64,000 nt of DNA from Euphorbia lathyris. Its lineage: Eukaryota; Streptophyta; Magnoliopsida; Malpighiales; Euphorbiaceae. The DNA lies in assembly GCF_963576675.1 (NCBI RefSeq), contig NC_088917.1:78540610-78604609 (forward strand), given 5' to 3'. Below, piece by piece: positions 1 through 12,624 of this stretch. Position numbers and translations under genes: made by a program. Positions within the stretch are counted from its first letter, which is position 1. Each line of letters starts with the position of its first letter. The notes beneath the pieces were generated by a model. The model ran no database searches, was not told where the DNA came from, and saw only the letters and a program-made list of their open reading frames with translations.

Positions 1-123
1 AACATAAAAAAGCAATAAGATAATCAGATACATTACTTCAGGATCAGAATTATTCTTATCAATACATTAAAATATAACAGGATCCTGAACAATAAGGCAT
101 ATGTTCTAAAATATAACAAACAT

Positions 124-2451
124 TAAAAAAAATAAACAAAATATAAAATAATTCTTATCACATACATTACTTCAGGATCAGAATTATTCTTCACATATGC
201 AACATCCACTTTCTCAACAAATTTTTTTGTTTGTGTAGATCCACCTTCAGTTCCAACAAAATCATGCAACTCTTGACTCAACAAATTAAAATTTGGACAA
301 GAATATTTTTCTTCAGATTTCTTCATTGGAGTTTCACTTTCTCTCTGATCTTTCTTCTCTCTTTTTATTCTTTCAACTAAAGCATCTATCTCATCAAAAA
401 ATTCAGAATTAAGATAAGGATGACTATCTTGACTAGACAAATCACATTCAAAATCTCCAGTCATTCATGTATCTTTTTTACTTTCAGCTTTGTTCTCATT
501 AACAACTTCTTCTTTCCCTCCTTCACTTTGACTAACTGGATCTTCATTGCCTCGAGTATATTTACTCCATAAACTCTTTATCACATTACCCATCTCAACG
601 CTTGTACCATCTTCACCAAAAACAACATTAGCTTCTTTCAACATAACATACATTTCATTAACTTTAGAACCCAGTTCTTTAGCTAATGATTGGAACTTAG
701 AAAGAAATACCTGCATATACAAATCCATAATTAAAACAAGGCAAGTTATAAATAATAGTAAGCATGTTCTAAAATTTAATAAACATGTTCTAAAATTTAA
801 TAAGAATGTTCTAAAATTTAAAAACAAAGGGAAAGCTATAATAACGTACAAAAATTTCTGCTGGTCCACTAGAAGAAGCTTCTCCACATTCCTTCTTATT
901 GGCAACTTCAGCATCTTATTTATCTTCATTCCTATTCACTGCTTCTCTTTCCAAATTTCCTTCATCCCCATACATACCTTCTCTTACCAAGTTTTCTCCT
1001 ACCAATATTCTATTTAACACAATCCCACTTCCAAATCCCTTCAATTTCTCCAAAGCCATCCTATTTTGAATTCGTTCTTTATTCCAAACAGATATCAATG
1101 GATAATCTCTTGGATTAACAACATTAGCTCGTTGAAGCCTATCAAAATAACTTATCTAGAAAAAAAATAACAAAAATGAACAAGTTAAACACAAATTAAA
1201 AAATAAACAACCAACAAATATTGTCAAACACATAATAAAAAAAAATATACTTACCAACAAGAAAGGAAGGGGACCTGTGAAAAAAGTAGGACTCCTCTTC
1301 CAATCACTAACAGAATCCAACAAATGCTTATATGCAAAAGAACACCAGTCCAAATTTACAATCTCATTAACATTCCTACAACTATAAAGAAATTTATAGT
1401 TCATAGCCTGGTTCTTGGTTGAACGAATACAACAATTCACCGCACAGAATACGAAATGCAACAAAAACTCATCACACAATGGTTTTATCTTCAGATCATT
1501 CAGCTTAGCAATCACAGTACTATTAATTGGACTTCCACTCACAAGACCAAAATAAGACCTCCATTCAGCAAAAAAATCTGAACAATCATCTTCCCCAACA
1601 TCTTGGGGCTCCTCAATCTCTACACCTCCACAAGGCAAGCCATAAACAGCTTGAAAATCTTCCTTAACAAACTTCAACTCTTCACTATTACCCAACATAA
1701 GGCTACACCTATCTACATTAAAACTATTGACAAGTCTTTCACAAAAAGAAGCATTATGAACATCTAAACTTAAATCCAAAAAACCACCAAATCCAATCCA
1801 TCTAATTGCATTCTTATGAGTCTCTGGAATATCATTAAGAATACCAATAAACTGTTTAGGAGGTATTCTTTGACCAAGAGCAGTCTTATTCATTTTAGAA
1901 ATATTTTCATCATCACCTGCACTAACAACCTTCTTCCGCTTCTTTAAAAACCTAGAAGCAACATTTATGTTTCTTGCAAACTTAACTTTCTTTAGCTTCC
2001 TAGCATCAACGTCTTCCTTTAAACCATCAATAGAAGGTTCAGAAACTTGAGAAGAATCAAAACCTTTGCTACATAGACTCCTTGTTTGTCGTCTAAACAT
2101 ACCTTTACTAGATTGACTACTTGTTTCCTGCTTCAACGCACCTTTGATAGATTGACTCCTTGTTTTCCGCCTCAACAAATTATTAGACGGAACAACATAA
2201 CTAGAGAGCAAATCATTGTCAGCAGGAATGGCTGACATTGAAGGTCTTTTAGAAATGGAAGGTCTTTTAGAAGCCCTCTTAAATATTCTAGATGTCTGTC
2301 TTTTTCCACTTATAGCTTCAACAGGAACAACACTCTTACCTTTCTTCTTATTTTTCATATCTTCATCAGAACAATATTCTTCAATAATTTCATCCAGCAA
2401 ATTCTTACCAATCACATTACTTGGGAAACTCTCTTCTCCATTTCCACCCAT
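124..2451 (-). pseudogene. Broken gene of the plant Ulp1/Mutator-associated family (three exons)
   Basis: Exon 1 is 1255-2451, exon 2 850-1155, and exon 3 starts at 710 and runs to about 124-175 (its end is not resolved). Both introns have GT..AG ends on the minus strand and all joins are phase 0. Exon 1 encodes about 190 basic, serine-rich residues with short repeats, then a block with IRWIGFGGFLDLSLD and FQAVYGLPCGG. I recognise that pattern from large plant families that occur with Ulp1 (C48) peptidase domains and are often carried by Mutator-like elements; no peptidase domain is visible here. The reading frame has an in-frame TAA at 916-918 and TGA at 465-467. After each stop, coding-like sequence resumes in the same frame, so these are nonsense changes, not frameshifts. 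The downstream end may lie left of the window. The family call is moderate; the exon structure and stops are read directly. Confidence 0.65.
763..826. repeat. 20-bp tandem repeat in intron 2
   Basis: Three successive ~20-bp units each contain GTTCTAAAATTTAA. The same GTTCTAAAA word recurs throughout the first 4.5 kb. Confidence 0.7.
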
Positions 2452-3530
2452 TTTCTACAAAAAAACAGAACATATAATCAACATTTTAGAACAAACAAAT
2501 GCAAATATATAACAAAACATAGAACAAATGCAATAACTCATCAACAAAACATAAACTAATTTAACAAAGCAATAACTCATCAACAGAACATATGTTCAAT
2601 ATTTTAGAACAAAAACCATACAAAATAATACCACAACAAACTTTGAAAGTTCAAACAAGCAAAACCCCCCAAAAAAACCAATATCTCATTAACAGAACAA
2701 TTGTTCAAAATTTTAGAACAAACACATGCAAATATAGAACAAACTTTGAAAAAAAATAAAATCATTTTGAAACTCACTAAATTTCAAAATCAAACCACAA
2801 CAAACTTACAGATTTCAAACAAATGAAAAACCTACAAATCAAAAAGCAACAAAAAAAGGTATCAAAACTAAAAAATAGAGAACAAACATAAAACAAAACA
2901 ATATACCATTAACAGAACATACGTTCATAATTTTAGAACAACAAACACAAAATATAAAACAATAATAAAACAACATAAAAACATTCTCAAACTAAATACA
3001 TTTGAATACAAAAAACATAGAAAACACATACAGAAACTTCTTCATAAAGTTCAAACAAACGAAACCCTAGAAAATAAAAAAACTACATAAAATCGCTATC
3101 AAAATCAACGAAGAACATAAAACAACAAAATAAACGAAGAACATAAAGCAACAAACCTCGTTCAGACGAACAAATTCATGGAAAAAAACGAAAAAGCGAA
3201 AAAATGCAAACAAAAACAATGAACAGAAAAAACGAAGAAGATAAACAACTAACCAAAGTTCAGAGGAACAAATACACGGTATAATTGATGAAATGCAGAA
3301 AGCAAATCTTCTATCAAAACCAAAGTTGATCGACTGTAGAAATGAGAGAAGGTGGAAACAACGAAGGAGTCGAGGAAGAAGTCGAAGAACGAAGAGACAG
3401 ATATTTTCAACTTCAAAAACACGCGACTTCTCACATGAAACTCACCGTTTTTGTCAAAAAAATACCCCAAAACTACGTAGTTTTAATTGGTTCTCACCTA
3501 AGAAGTGTCCTCACCTAAGAAAGGGTTCTC
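2452..3530. other. AT-rich upstream region without a recognisable gene
   Basis: This stretch lies upstream of the minus-strand broken gene and should hold its 5' leader and promoter. I see no convincing open frame. The word TTTTAGAAC (reverse of GTTCTAAAA) recurs near 2480, 2610, 2715 and 2935. Short reading frames around 3250-3600 look like chance. Confidence 0.4.
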
Positions 3531-3555
3531 ATAAAAACACTGATATTGCTACTGA

Positions 3556-3608
3556 GGTTCGAACCCTAGCCTCCTCACTTACACTCCACACTGCTTATCA
3601 CTGAGCCA
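3556..3608 (-). promoter_or_regulatory. tRNA-like A and B boxes, left arm
   Basis: On the minus strand TGGCTCAGTGA (3598-3608) fits an RNA polymerase III A box, and GGTTCGAACCT (3556-3566) fits a B box about 31 bases downstream. It is not a complete tRNA: no acceptor stem or anticodon arm can be folded around it. Confidence 0.5.
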
Positions 3609-3890
3609 TTTGTTTCTCTTGTGTATTCTGCCGCGCGCTAATTAATATACCAATGCCCTTGTAGCTTCTATTGTTTAATATTTGATGCATGCACTTATTA
3701 ATATTGATTAAATTCACATAATAATTATTAATAGAAAAAAACAAATGTGCATAATAATTAATTATTAATAGAAAAAAAACCAAGAACATGCTCTAATTTC
3801 TTATTTATTTAATTCCTCTGTATTTTTGTAATTTATGTTTTAAATTGTTAAGGACGATATTCTAAATATTGTTACATATGTTCTAAACTT

Positions 3891-4495
3891 TATAATTTGT
3901 GTTCTAAAAATTAAGATAATGTTTTAAAAAAATAGTAAATATATGGGCCATTTTTTTTGTTCAAAAAAAAAACTCACATTCTAAATAACATAACGTATGT
4001 TCTAAAAAACATAACATATGTTCTAAAGTTTATAGTTTGTGTTCCAAAAATTAAGTATAATTTTCTAAAAAAAGCAGTAGATAGCTGGATCGTTTTTTCA
4101 CTTATTCTATAATATAATTTATAACTCATGTTCGAAAAAACATAACACGTGTTCTAAAAAACATAACGTATGTTCTAAAAAATATGTCGTATGTTCTAAC
4201 TTCATAGTTCGTGTTTTAAAAGTTAAAATATATGTTATAACGTATGTTTTAAAAAATATATAGTTTGTGTTCTAAAAATTAAGTATAATGTTCTAAAAAA
4301 TAAGTAGATATCTGGATCGTTTTTTCATTTGTTCTATAATATAATTTATAACTCATGTTCGAAAAAACATAACACATGTTCTAAAAAACATAACGTATGT
4401 TCTAAAAAATATGTCGTACGTTCTAAACTTCATAGTTCGTATTTTAAAAGTTAAAATATATGTTCTAACGTATGTTTTAAAAAATATATTTTCTT
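3891..4495. repeat. Tandem repeat, unit ~229 bp, in the hairpin spacer
   Basis: A unit beginning TATAGTTTGTGTTC starts at about 4030 and again at about 4259. A shorter, diverged unit begins near 3891. Each unit holds several GTTCTAAAA words. Confidence 0.7.
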
Positions 4496-4769
4496 ATATA
4501 ACATAAATTATAAAAATATAAAGGAATTAAATAAATAAGAAATTGGAGCATGTTTTTGGATTTTTTTCTATTAATAATTCATTATTATGGATATTTTCTT
4601 TCTATTAATAATTCATTATTATGAAAATTTCTTTTTTTTCTATTAATAATTTATTATTATGCAAATTTAATCAATATTAATAAGTGCATGCATCAAATAT
4701 TAAACAATAGAAGCTACAAGGGCATTGGTATATTAAGCAGTGCACAACATAATATACAAGAAAAGCAAA

Positions 4770-4823
4770 TGGCTCAGTGGTAAGGAGTGTTGAGTGTAAG
4801 TGAGGAGGTCAGGGTTCGAATCC
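4770..4823 (+). promoter_or_regulatory. tRNA-like A and B boxes, right arm
   Basis: TGGCTCAGTGG (4770-4780) and GGTTCGAATCC (4813-4823) match polymerase III A and B box consensus with suitable spacing. This is the mirror partner of the boxes in the left arm. A tRNA-derived SINE origin is likely; a functional tRNA is not. Confidence 0.55.
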
Positions 4824-4838
4824 CAGCAGCAACATTAG

Positions 4839-5664
4839 CGTTTTTTAATTATATATTAAACGAGAATAAAGAGAGAGTACTGATATTCCAATTAGAATGT
4901 CAAATTCATTAACCGATCCAGGATTCTCTGATAGAGAATGCTTGTAGTGGTATCTTGTGATTTATATTGAGATATTTTTACATTAAAAAGTTAAAAATTT
5001 GTACACAATTTTCATAGAGTTTAGGGTTTTGCGACGATTAGTCGGTGTTCAATCCCTCCAAACCCCATTAAATCCGTCCCGGCCAAACCCAATTATTATT
5101 ATTAAGAAACCCAATTATTATTATTAAGAAAAAAAAAAGAAAAAGTTCATGCAAAAATCATAACAAATTAAATTAAACTAGAAGTTTAAAGATTGTACAT
5201 AAAAAAAAAAAATTTGTATATAAAAACGAAAAAAAAGACACCTTGGCATGGTGAGCTCTAATAATAATAGCTGTTACTAGTGGTTTGGGAAGACAAACTC
5301 CCAGATCACTTATGTCTTTCTTATAATTGGTAGCCGTTAATACTACTAATTTGAATGAAAATTAGAGAAAGAACTGGAGGATGGAGAAACAAATTAGTCT
5401 TTGAAGTTTGTATTTTGAATTTCTAATTTTTCGCACTACCCGAAACTCCTAAAGAGATTAAGTGTTTTTTTTTATATAGGACTTGAAAGTTGTGACTAGT
5501 TGAGAGTTAAAGTCTATTGTTAACTACTAATTTTTTTTCCTCATGATTATTAATTATTTTATTTTTAATTGAAAAATAATCGACCCTGTTCAAAGACTTT
5601 CGAGTCAAGCTCATTCGGCTCGTTAATATGTCGAGCCGAGCTCGAACAGTTTTCAAACTACCAA

Positions 5665-5668
<4 letters not shown>
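4839..5668. other. AT-rich stretch, nothing recognised
   Basis: I see homopolymer runs and short A/T repeats but no coding signal, element ends or RNA gene. Confidence 0.4.

Positions 5669-5753
<85 letters not shown>
5669..5753. repeat. (TA)n microsatellite
   Basis: About 42 uninterrupted TA units. The open frame of alternating Tyr and Ile across it is a by-product of the repeat. Confidence 0.98.
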
Positions 5754-5755
<2 letters not shown>

Positions 5756-5864
5756 TGACATAAAGAATGTCAAGTAACCATTTGATCCAAGACTTTAACA
5801 TTGATAAGGAAAGTTTAATAACTTTCTGTTATTCTTTACGCCCTCCACTCAAATATTCTATAAG

Positions 5865-6014
5865 GGTGTCTTCTATGGTTACTTTGTTTTTGACAAAGTA
5901 ACCCTCATTTTGTGTTTTTCACCATTTGATGGTGGAATGTAAAATTCATCTAATGGTGAAAACACACAAAATAAGGCTTACTTTGTTAAAAACAAAGTAA
6001 GCATAGCCTAATCC
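5865..6014. mobile_element. 150-bp foldback MITE with 9-bp TSD
   Basis: The two halves are near-perfect inverted copies (CTATGGTTACTTTGTTTTTG against its complement). The direct repeat TTCTATAAG flanks it at 5856-5864 and 6015-6023. A 9-bp duplication is typical of Mutator-type elements. No coding capacity. Confidence 0.85.
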
Positions 6015-6529
6015 TTCTATAAGTTATAAACATGTATTTTATTATTATTATTATTACTATAACCCTCAACCGGTCAATTAAAGAATATCTTGTAGCATGT
6101 GAATTAATTATTTGACTTTTTTTAGGGAAAATAATTCTTTGACTTAGAAACTTAAATTCATAAATAAAACTCAAAAGTAAAATTTGTTATTATATCCACT
6201 CAAAAAGATATTTTTATTTTTCTAGCTTGGTACAAATTAAAAAATTGATATTAGGTATCTTGGATTTTGTGGGGCTGTATAGTAACATTTTAAATACATT
6301 TTCGATGAGTTGTTAGTTGACAATTGATATTTTTTGTGCTAATAATCAATATCATTTTAACTAGTGTTCTAAATTTTGTGGATATTCAACTACTTTTAGT
6401 TTGCATATATTACATGAGCCCATAAAATTTAGGAACAAATATAAGATCTTAATGGGCAAGAATAATAATTAATTGTATTATAATAAATAAGAAAATAGAA
6501 CTAAATAAAAAAGATAACATATAAATTAG

Positions 6530-6910
6530 TAGAAAAAGAATATAATATGATTAATTGTGCCGTTTAACTTAAATTGGATATATTTTGTAAACGTTAAGCT
6601 TAAATTCGTATTATTTTGTAAACGTTAAATCTATATTAGTGTTATTTTATACGTGAGGCCTAAATTAACACTTTCTACAAACCTTAGACCTATTTTGGTA
6701 CCTTATGTGACGTGACGCTGATTTGACAGACTTAACAGATGACGTGTCACGTTCTGTTAGTAATTCCTAAATTGATGCTATGTTGTAAATGTTAAGCTTA
6801 AATTGATGTTATGTTGTAAACGTTAAGCTTATATTGATACTATTTTGAATGTGGAGCCTAAATTGGTACTTCCTAAAATTCTTAAATCTATTTTGGTACC
6901 TTATCCCATT
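6530..6910. repeat. Diverged direct repeat, unit ~210 bp
   Basis: Two units (about 6560-6710 and 6770-6905) share AAATTGATGTTATGTTGTAA-like sequence, CGTTAAGCTTA and end near TATTTTGGTACCTTAT. Probably a relic of a non-coding repeat family; no ends or TSD seen. Confidence 0.6.
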
Positions 6911-8845
6911 TTTTAGGGTAAATTACAAAACTAGGTCAAATTGGAGGCTCATTTACATATTTACCCATTTACTCAACTTACTATATATCTAGATTGTTTT
7001 TGTGTGACTTTCCCATAATACCCTCAATATTTACGCGCGTCTGTCTCCCTCCCGTCTGACTTCGCAGATTCGATCATATGCGAAGCCTGCGAAGCTAATG
7101 TTTGGTTTAATTGATGAATTTAATTAGCATATGCGAAGCCTGAATGTGTTTCTAAGCTAATTCGCGAAGTTGTATATAACAAAAAATATCAAACAACAAC
7201 TGATTCTAATATTAAAATCATAACATTATCAAAATTTACAACAAGATTGCCACAATAACAACATTAAAATCATAACATTATCAAAATTTACAACAAGATT
7301 GCTACAATGAACTCCTAACTAATCATTTCAAAGTCAACGTGACGAATCTGGATGGAAATTTCTCCCTGTATTGGAAGTCCAGACCTTTTGGAATGAGAAA
7401 TGGAAGTCCAGACCTTTTGGGATGGACGTGTCCCATGGTGCACACCAAGATTGACACAATCTCTCCTAACCAATCATTTCAAAGTGAATGTGCCATTCTT
7501 GAGGGAAATTTCTCAAGTCATCTCCCCTGCAGCCCAATACACCGCCTTCCAGAAAGGGATGTTATGTATTCAACCACCTTCAGGAAAAATTAATCGTGTT
7601 AGGCAGGGAAAAAGACGAATTTAGCTTCGCGAAATGAGGATTAGCGAAACATGCGAATGTAAATGTGCAAACCAAACATTTGTTTAATATATATTTAAAA
7701 AGCAGGGGCCGATAGCCACCAAATAAACTCCGGAGATAATGCTTATTTAAAAATGTATATTTGTTTAATATATATTTTTAAAAATGTGCAAACATTAATA
7801 TTTCAATAAACAATATTGAAACAACTCAAAAGTGAACTATAATAAAGTAAAAAATAAATTAACAATAAAAAATACTTTTCTTCATCTTCACTTATGGAGT
7901 GTCTAGGTGGCGTCAGACAGCATAGACGGATCCTAAACGATTAAACATCGCCTAGGGGCTAAAAAATACCTAAAGGGACTTATCAGAAAAAATCAGGACA
8001 CATTTCTCAATTTCAAACGCCTAAACGATGTATGCAGCCTCATTTTTTAATAGTGTTATCTAATAAAATTAATGACCCATCTATCACCTCCTCCCACTTT
8101 ACATGCAAATTCCATGATCAACCAAAGCTTGCATTTCATTTTTTTAGAGGCTTAAACCACTATTTGGCTTTCAATCTATTTCAAATTTTGTTATTTGGTT
8201 TCTGATTTATTATTTGGTCACTTTTGACTCTTGATCTAACCTAATTGGCCAAATTTTATCTAATCAAAATTAATGTGGAAATTGTGTTTGTTGATAGTTG
8301 AGATATAAATAAATCAACATTTAACTTTAGTTGATTTATTTATACTAATGTGTTTGTTGATAGTTGCTGATCAACTGAAGTTGCTTTTAATCTTTTAATA
8401 TACATCCTTTGGACCGTGCTATTGAAACTGTGAGAAGCACTTTTACTCAGTTAAATATTTAAACTCTCAATAGTTCCATTAAACCCCCAGGAAGTAATTC
8501 TCACATTACAAGGGACCAACAATAAGGACCACAAAATTAAAATGAGCATTGGCGATCTCAAAATTGAAACATTCATAAAGAGTTGACGATATTTTAAGCA
8601 ATTTTAATTCTTCAGCTTTTTAATTTTGAGGTCATTTAGATGTTGTTTGGCGAGGAAAGAGAAGGTGAATGTTCAGAAAGAAAATTCTGAAAATGAGGAT
8701 TTTAGAAAATAAAAAATTTGATTACATAGTAAATGTGGTATTAATCAATTTTAATTCTTTAAATTTTCTATTTGAGGCTGTTAACTGATTTTTATAGTGT
8801 CAAACTAAAAGATCCTATTTTTTTAGCAAAACGAAAATCTGAGTC
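6911..8845. other. Non-coding stretch with short direct repeats
   Basis: A ~45-bp sequence beginning AAAATCATAACATTATC is present at about 7214 and 7265, and GGAAGTCCAGACCTTTTGG is doubled at about 7371 and 7402. ATGCGAAG/CTTCGC words occur near both ends of 7060-7660. I see no supportable gene. Confidence 0.4.
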
Positions 8846-9020
8846 ATTGTTTGTGTGAGAGAGTAATATAAGATCTATGATTGGGCTTTAACTATCAGCT
8901 CGAGCTTTTAGTTCAATCAATTCCATGACATGGTATCAGAACTGTTTGGACCAAACGGTCAAGGGCATTTGCGTGTTAGGGTGTGTCAGAGAGTAATAAT
9001 TTGCGTGTTAGGGCATTTGC
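8846..9020 (+). repeat. Relic of a short-LTR (TRIM-like) element
   Basis: GCTCGAGCTTTTAGTTCAAT followed by CCATGACA and then TGGTATCAGA matches the LTR end and initiator-Met-tRNA primer site of the better copy at 30845-31083. The downstream sequence (GTGTGTCAGAGAGTAATA) also resembles that copy. Its left end is not definable. Confidence 0.55.
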
Positions 9021-9108
9021 AAAATAAAATTTTCGTATATATTATAATTATAATATTAAAAAAATAAATTATTAATTTTTTTTATCAAATGGATCCAATT
9101 TTTTTTTT

Positions 9109-9904
9109 AATTAGAGAACTTTATATTAATTTAAATCAGAACGAAGAACATCAAGCAGAAAAGTAGGAGGACTGTCCCACTCACTACGTACAGACATAGA
9201 CCTGACCACCCTAGCTAGTGTATGAGCTGCCTGGTTCGCTGAACGTTTAACAAAAGAAATAGCTATAAAATCTAATCTTGCATAATAGAAAGACAATCTT
9301 GAATGATATCAGATAAATAAGAAAATTGCACCGATGGTTGTGTGATTGCCATTACTACTGATAAACAATCGGTTTGTATTGTGACTCGTTGTTGTGGAAT
9401 GGATTTCAACCAGGATAACGCTTCACGTACTGCCATAGCCTCGGCTAAAATTGGCTCAAAATGCCTCTCAATTGCACAATGCATTGCATATTCACACTGT
9501 CCCTGATGATTTCTGAGTAAAAAACCAATTGAACAGTATCCAACCTCTTTGAAAACACCTGCATCGACATTTATTGATCCCACTCTGCACATACGATTAT
9601 CACCAAAGAACACCACCCACGTATCCGATGCGACCGGACAGTGAAGAAAATATATGTTCATCATCCTCACCAACTGCCTGACATCGATTACAGATATTCT
9701 CAAGTGAACAATGTTTGCGGGTCAGATTGGATGTCGTAGGTAGTGTATTAGCGAAAAAACGCCAAATGCAATTTCTGACCCGAGGTGGTACTTTCAACGC
9801 CCAACATACATTCCAATCCACCGGTTGAGGGGTAGTAGTGAGTAAAGGATTATCGATTCGATATCCATTACTAACAGTGTACATCCCGTTCTGGTTAAAC
9901 ATCT
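9109..9904 (-). pseudogene. 5'-truncated L1 LINE: zinc-binding and RNase H tail of ORF2
   Basis: On the minus strand the sequence encodes a reverse-transcriptase zinc-binding region (VPPRVRNCIWRFFANTLP, then C..C..H). It is followed in shifted frames by an RNase H-like domain (NVDAGVFKEVGYCSIGFLLR ... AEAMAVREALSWL ... QTDCLSVV) and the terminal ANQAAHTLAR-type segment near 9210-9260. This is the C-terminal end of plant L1 ORF2. The element is flanked by AATGGATCCAATTTTTTTT at 9088-9106 and 9905-9923, a LINE-style target duplication merging with the tail. Frameshifts make it inactive. Confidence 0.85.
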
Positions 9905-9924
9905 AATGGATCCAATTTTTTTTA

Positions 9925-10044
<120 letters not shown>

Positions 10045-10140
10045 TACTACTTGGTGGATGAGTTAGAAAAGGAGAGTAACATTATTGTTTTATTATTATT
10101 ATGATTAGTTTTGTTGGTTTTATGAGTAGAGAAAAAAAAA

Positions 10141-10768
10141 CGATTTTTGTTTTTCTGTGACTTTTGAGTAGTTCATATCTTTCTCTTTTTCTTATTTTCT
10201 TTCATCATAGTTTTCTACATAACTCCGTATTTTGGTTAAACCTTCAAACGGAAATTATACTATTAAAATTTTTATTTTGTAAGGAAGATTTTCAGACCAC
10301 AGTTATTAATTTTACTATTATTATTTTTCTGGTTGAAAAGCATGGTGACCAGAGTGGGTATTTTTCACTGGAAAATTGTTAAATCTCGACCTTTTAAGCG
10401 ATTTTAGTAACGAAAGGATACTACTTTAGGACTCCCCTAAACATTGGTTATCTCATGGTTGTCTCGGTCTATGCTTCTGACAACTGCGATGAAATTCCGA
10501 TGACCGACCACCACGTTCCGGCGATACTCCGGGAAGCAAATGATGGGTCAATTAGAACCTGAATAATTTGATTAGATTTTTGAGACGAAAGGTAAACTTA
10601 ATTGCTTATGTTTATATATATATTTTTATGTGATTGTCGATTGTTATATTGTCATAGAACAATAAAATGAATGTTAAATGAATGTTGAATATTTTTTTAT
10701 CAATTGACGTGTACGTACATTGTTGCAAAGTGAGAATTTATAAATTGGATAAACAAACTATATTGATG
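10141..10768. repeat. Tandem duplication, copy 1, left part
   Basis: From GTAGTTCATATCTTTCTC through the (TA)n tract to ATATTGATG this matches 17063-17686. The rest of copy 1 is at 16841-17062, displaced by the CACTA element. I do not recognise the duplicated sequence; it has no convincing gene. Confidence 0.85.
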
Positions 10769-11330
10769 CACTACAACAAATAGCATCTATAGCCACGGGT
10801 AAAATTGTGGCTAGAGTAAGAAAGTTTCGTGACAAAATAATTTAGCTACAATAAAATATTTCGTAGCTTGTCGTAGCTAGAAGTGGCGTAGCTAAAGGTT
10901 TAGCTACGTAATTTAAGTTAAATGTAACTAATAACTAATGCATATAGCTACAAAATATAAAAAAATGTAGCTATATTAATATTATCTATTGCAATGAAAA
11001 TATTAAACTTGTAGCAAAATATTAATTTCAATAGCTACAAAATACTTTAGCTACTTTTAACAATGTTTGTAGCTAATGAAATTAAATTCTCTGAGACAAA
11101 TATTCGTATGTCTTGGCTATAAGATTGGAAAAATTACAGCTAAATCCTGAATTTATGGCTTTGAAATTAATTTTGTAACAAAAAAAATAAAGTTTATTGC
11201 TTCAAACAGAAAATATCATAGCAAATCACTTTTGTATTAGCTGTAAATTTTAAATTTATTGCTGAAAATGAATAATATTAGCCACATGAATATGTTATTT
11301 TTACTTTCAAACTAGCAAACCATGCCAATT
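10769..11330. repeat. Left subterminal repeat region of the CACTA element
   Basis: Many TAGCTAC, GTAGCTA and TAGCTACAAAA words occur after the terminal inverted repeat, thinning out by about 11.3 kb. They are probable transposase binding sites by analogy with known CACTA elements. Confidence 0.6.
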
Positions 11331-12624
11331 ATAGAAAAATCACGAGAACAAGAAGCATTTATATTTATAAAATATTATGAACAATCATTTAAATAGAATA
11401 ATTTTAAAATATTCATTTGTCCCAAACAACAAATATAAAGCAAGTACATATACTGTTTAAAATAAAATTCTAAATCTTTCTAAGAATATATGTTCAGTAT
11501 CTCCAAAGTGAAGCTTCACATTCAATAAAGTCTTCGATATCATCTTAAAAATCGTCCATAACCTGCAAAAATTAAACAACACTTTCAAAATAATATACAA
11601 AGAAAGGCTAGAGTAATGAAAGAAAAAGAAAAAGACATCGCATATTTTTATTCCAATAAAATATTAAAAACCAGAAGCCAAAAAGCATAATTCAATAAAA
11701 ATATATAGCCAGCAAAAGTAAAGAAGAATATCAGTTGTTAAGGATCCTGGGAAGCATGAGAAGGAAAATAAATTGAGAAAACCATAAACAAAGAGGGTCA
11801 TACAATAACATGCTTATGCAAACACGGTATTCAAACACTGTTCATATGCATCCATACAGCGAATTCTTAAAACAAATTCAATTATTGAAGATATGAAAGT
11901 AATACCTTAAAATTGAACGTGACTATCCAAACTTAATTGGATAAATTTGGAGTTTATCATAGATTTCACCTGAAAAAAAAGTAACAATAAATAATATAAT
12001 TTGATTTAGAGATGAAGTTGATTCAATATTGATCAACAAATCAAAGAGGAGATGGAGGGGATTGTTGTCTTACCTTTGGATAATCTGAACAAAATCTGCA
12101 GTCTTCATAAAAATAGTGAGATATAAAACTGCGAAGGAATAAAATAAAATAGTGAGATATATTTAGTGGACAAATTAAGGCGGGATATATTGGTGGAACA
12201 AAAATTTACAATGAAAATTTGGAGGGATTTTCATGAATTTGATTTCCCTCTCAAGTAATGACGAAAGTGAAGCATGTTATAGAGATAATGGCGAAAGTGA
12301 AGCAGATGAATTCACGTTTAATAAATAGAAAAATACCACAACATTTAACTATGATAATAACAAGTAAAACTAATAATTCGTGGGTTGTTGATGAAGCCAC
12401 GTTTAATAAATAGAATAAAAGTTGTCAAAAAAAATAAATAGAAAAAAACAACAACATTTGAATAAAAATTTGTAAGGTATATATTAATTACTACTAATAC
12501 TATTGTACAATGATCATGGCGTTTTTTTTTAATCATTCATAGTGCTTGGATAAACAATTATGTTAAATATTTTCAATAGAAAGCAATAATAATGTAATAT
12601 AATATAATGTCTCGATAAACAATT
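11331..12624. other. Non-coding interior of the CACTA element
   Basis: AT-rich sequence between the subterminal repeats and the satellite. No reading frame or transposase motif is visible. Confidence 0.4.

Larger units (their letters stand above)
3535..4838. repeat. Large inverted repeat with ~300-bp arms
   Basis: The left arm (about 3535-3820) is the reverse complement of the right arm (about 4515-4838), with small mismatches. The spacer is a tandem repeat. The arms include the word GTGCATGCATCAAATATTAA and, at their outer ends, tRNA-like A and B boxes. Homology stops just outside the boxes. I found no matching flanking duplication, so this could be a foldback element or two SINE-like copies that landed head to head. 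Confidence 0.75.

Noticed and set aside
4765..4830. Possible tRNA gene
   Set aside because: Only A and B boxes fit. No acceptor stem, anticodon loop or CCA-compatible end can be placed.
5569..5763. Open frame ending in a long Tyr-Ile repeat
   Set aside because: Translation of the (TA)n microsatellite.
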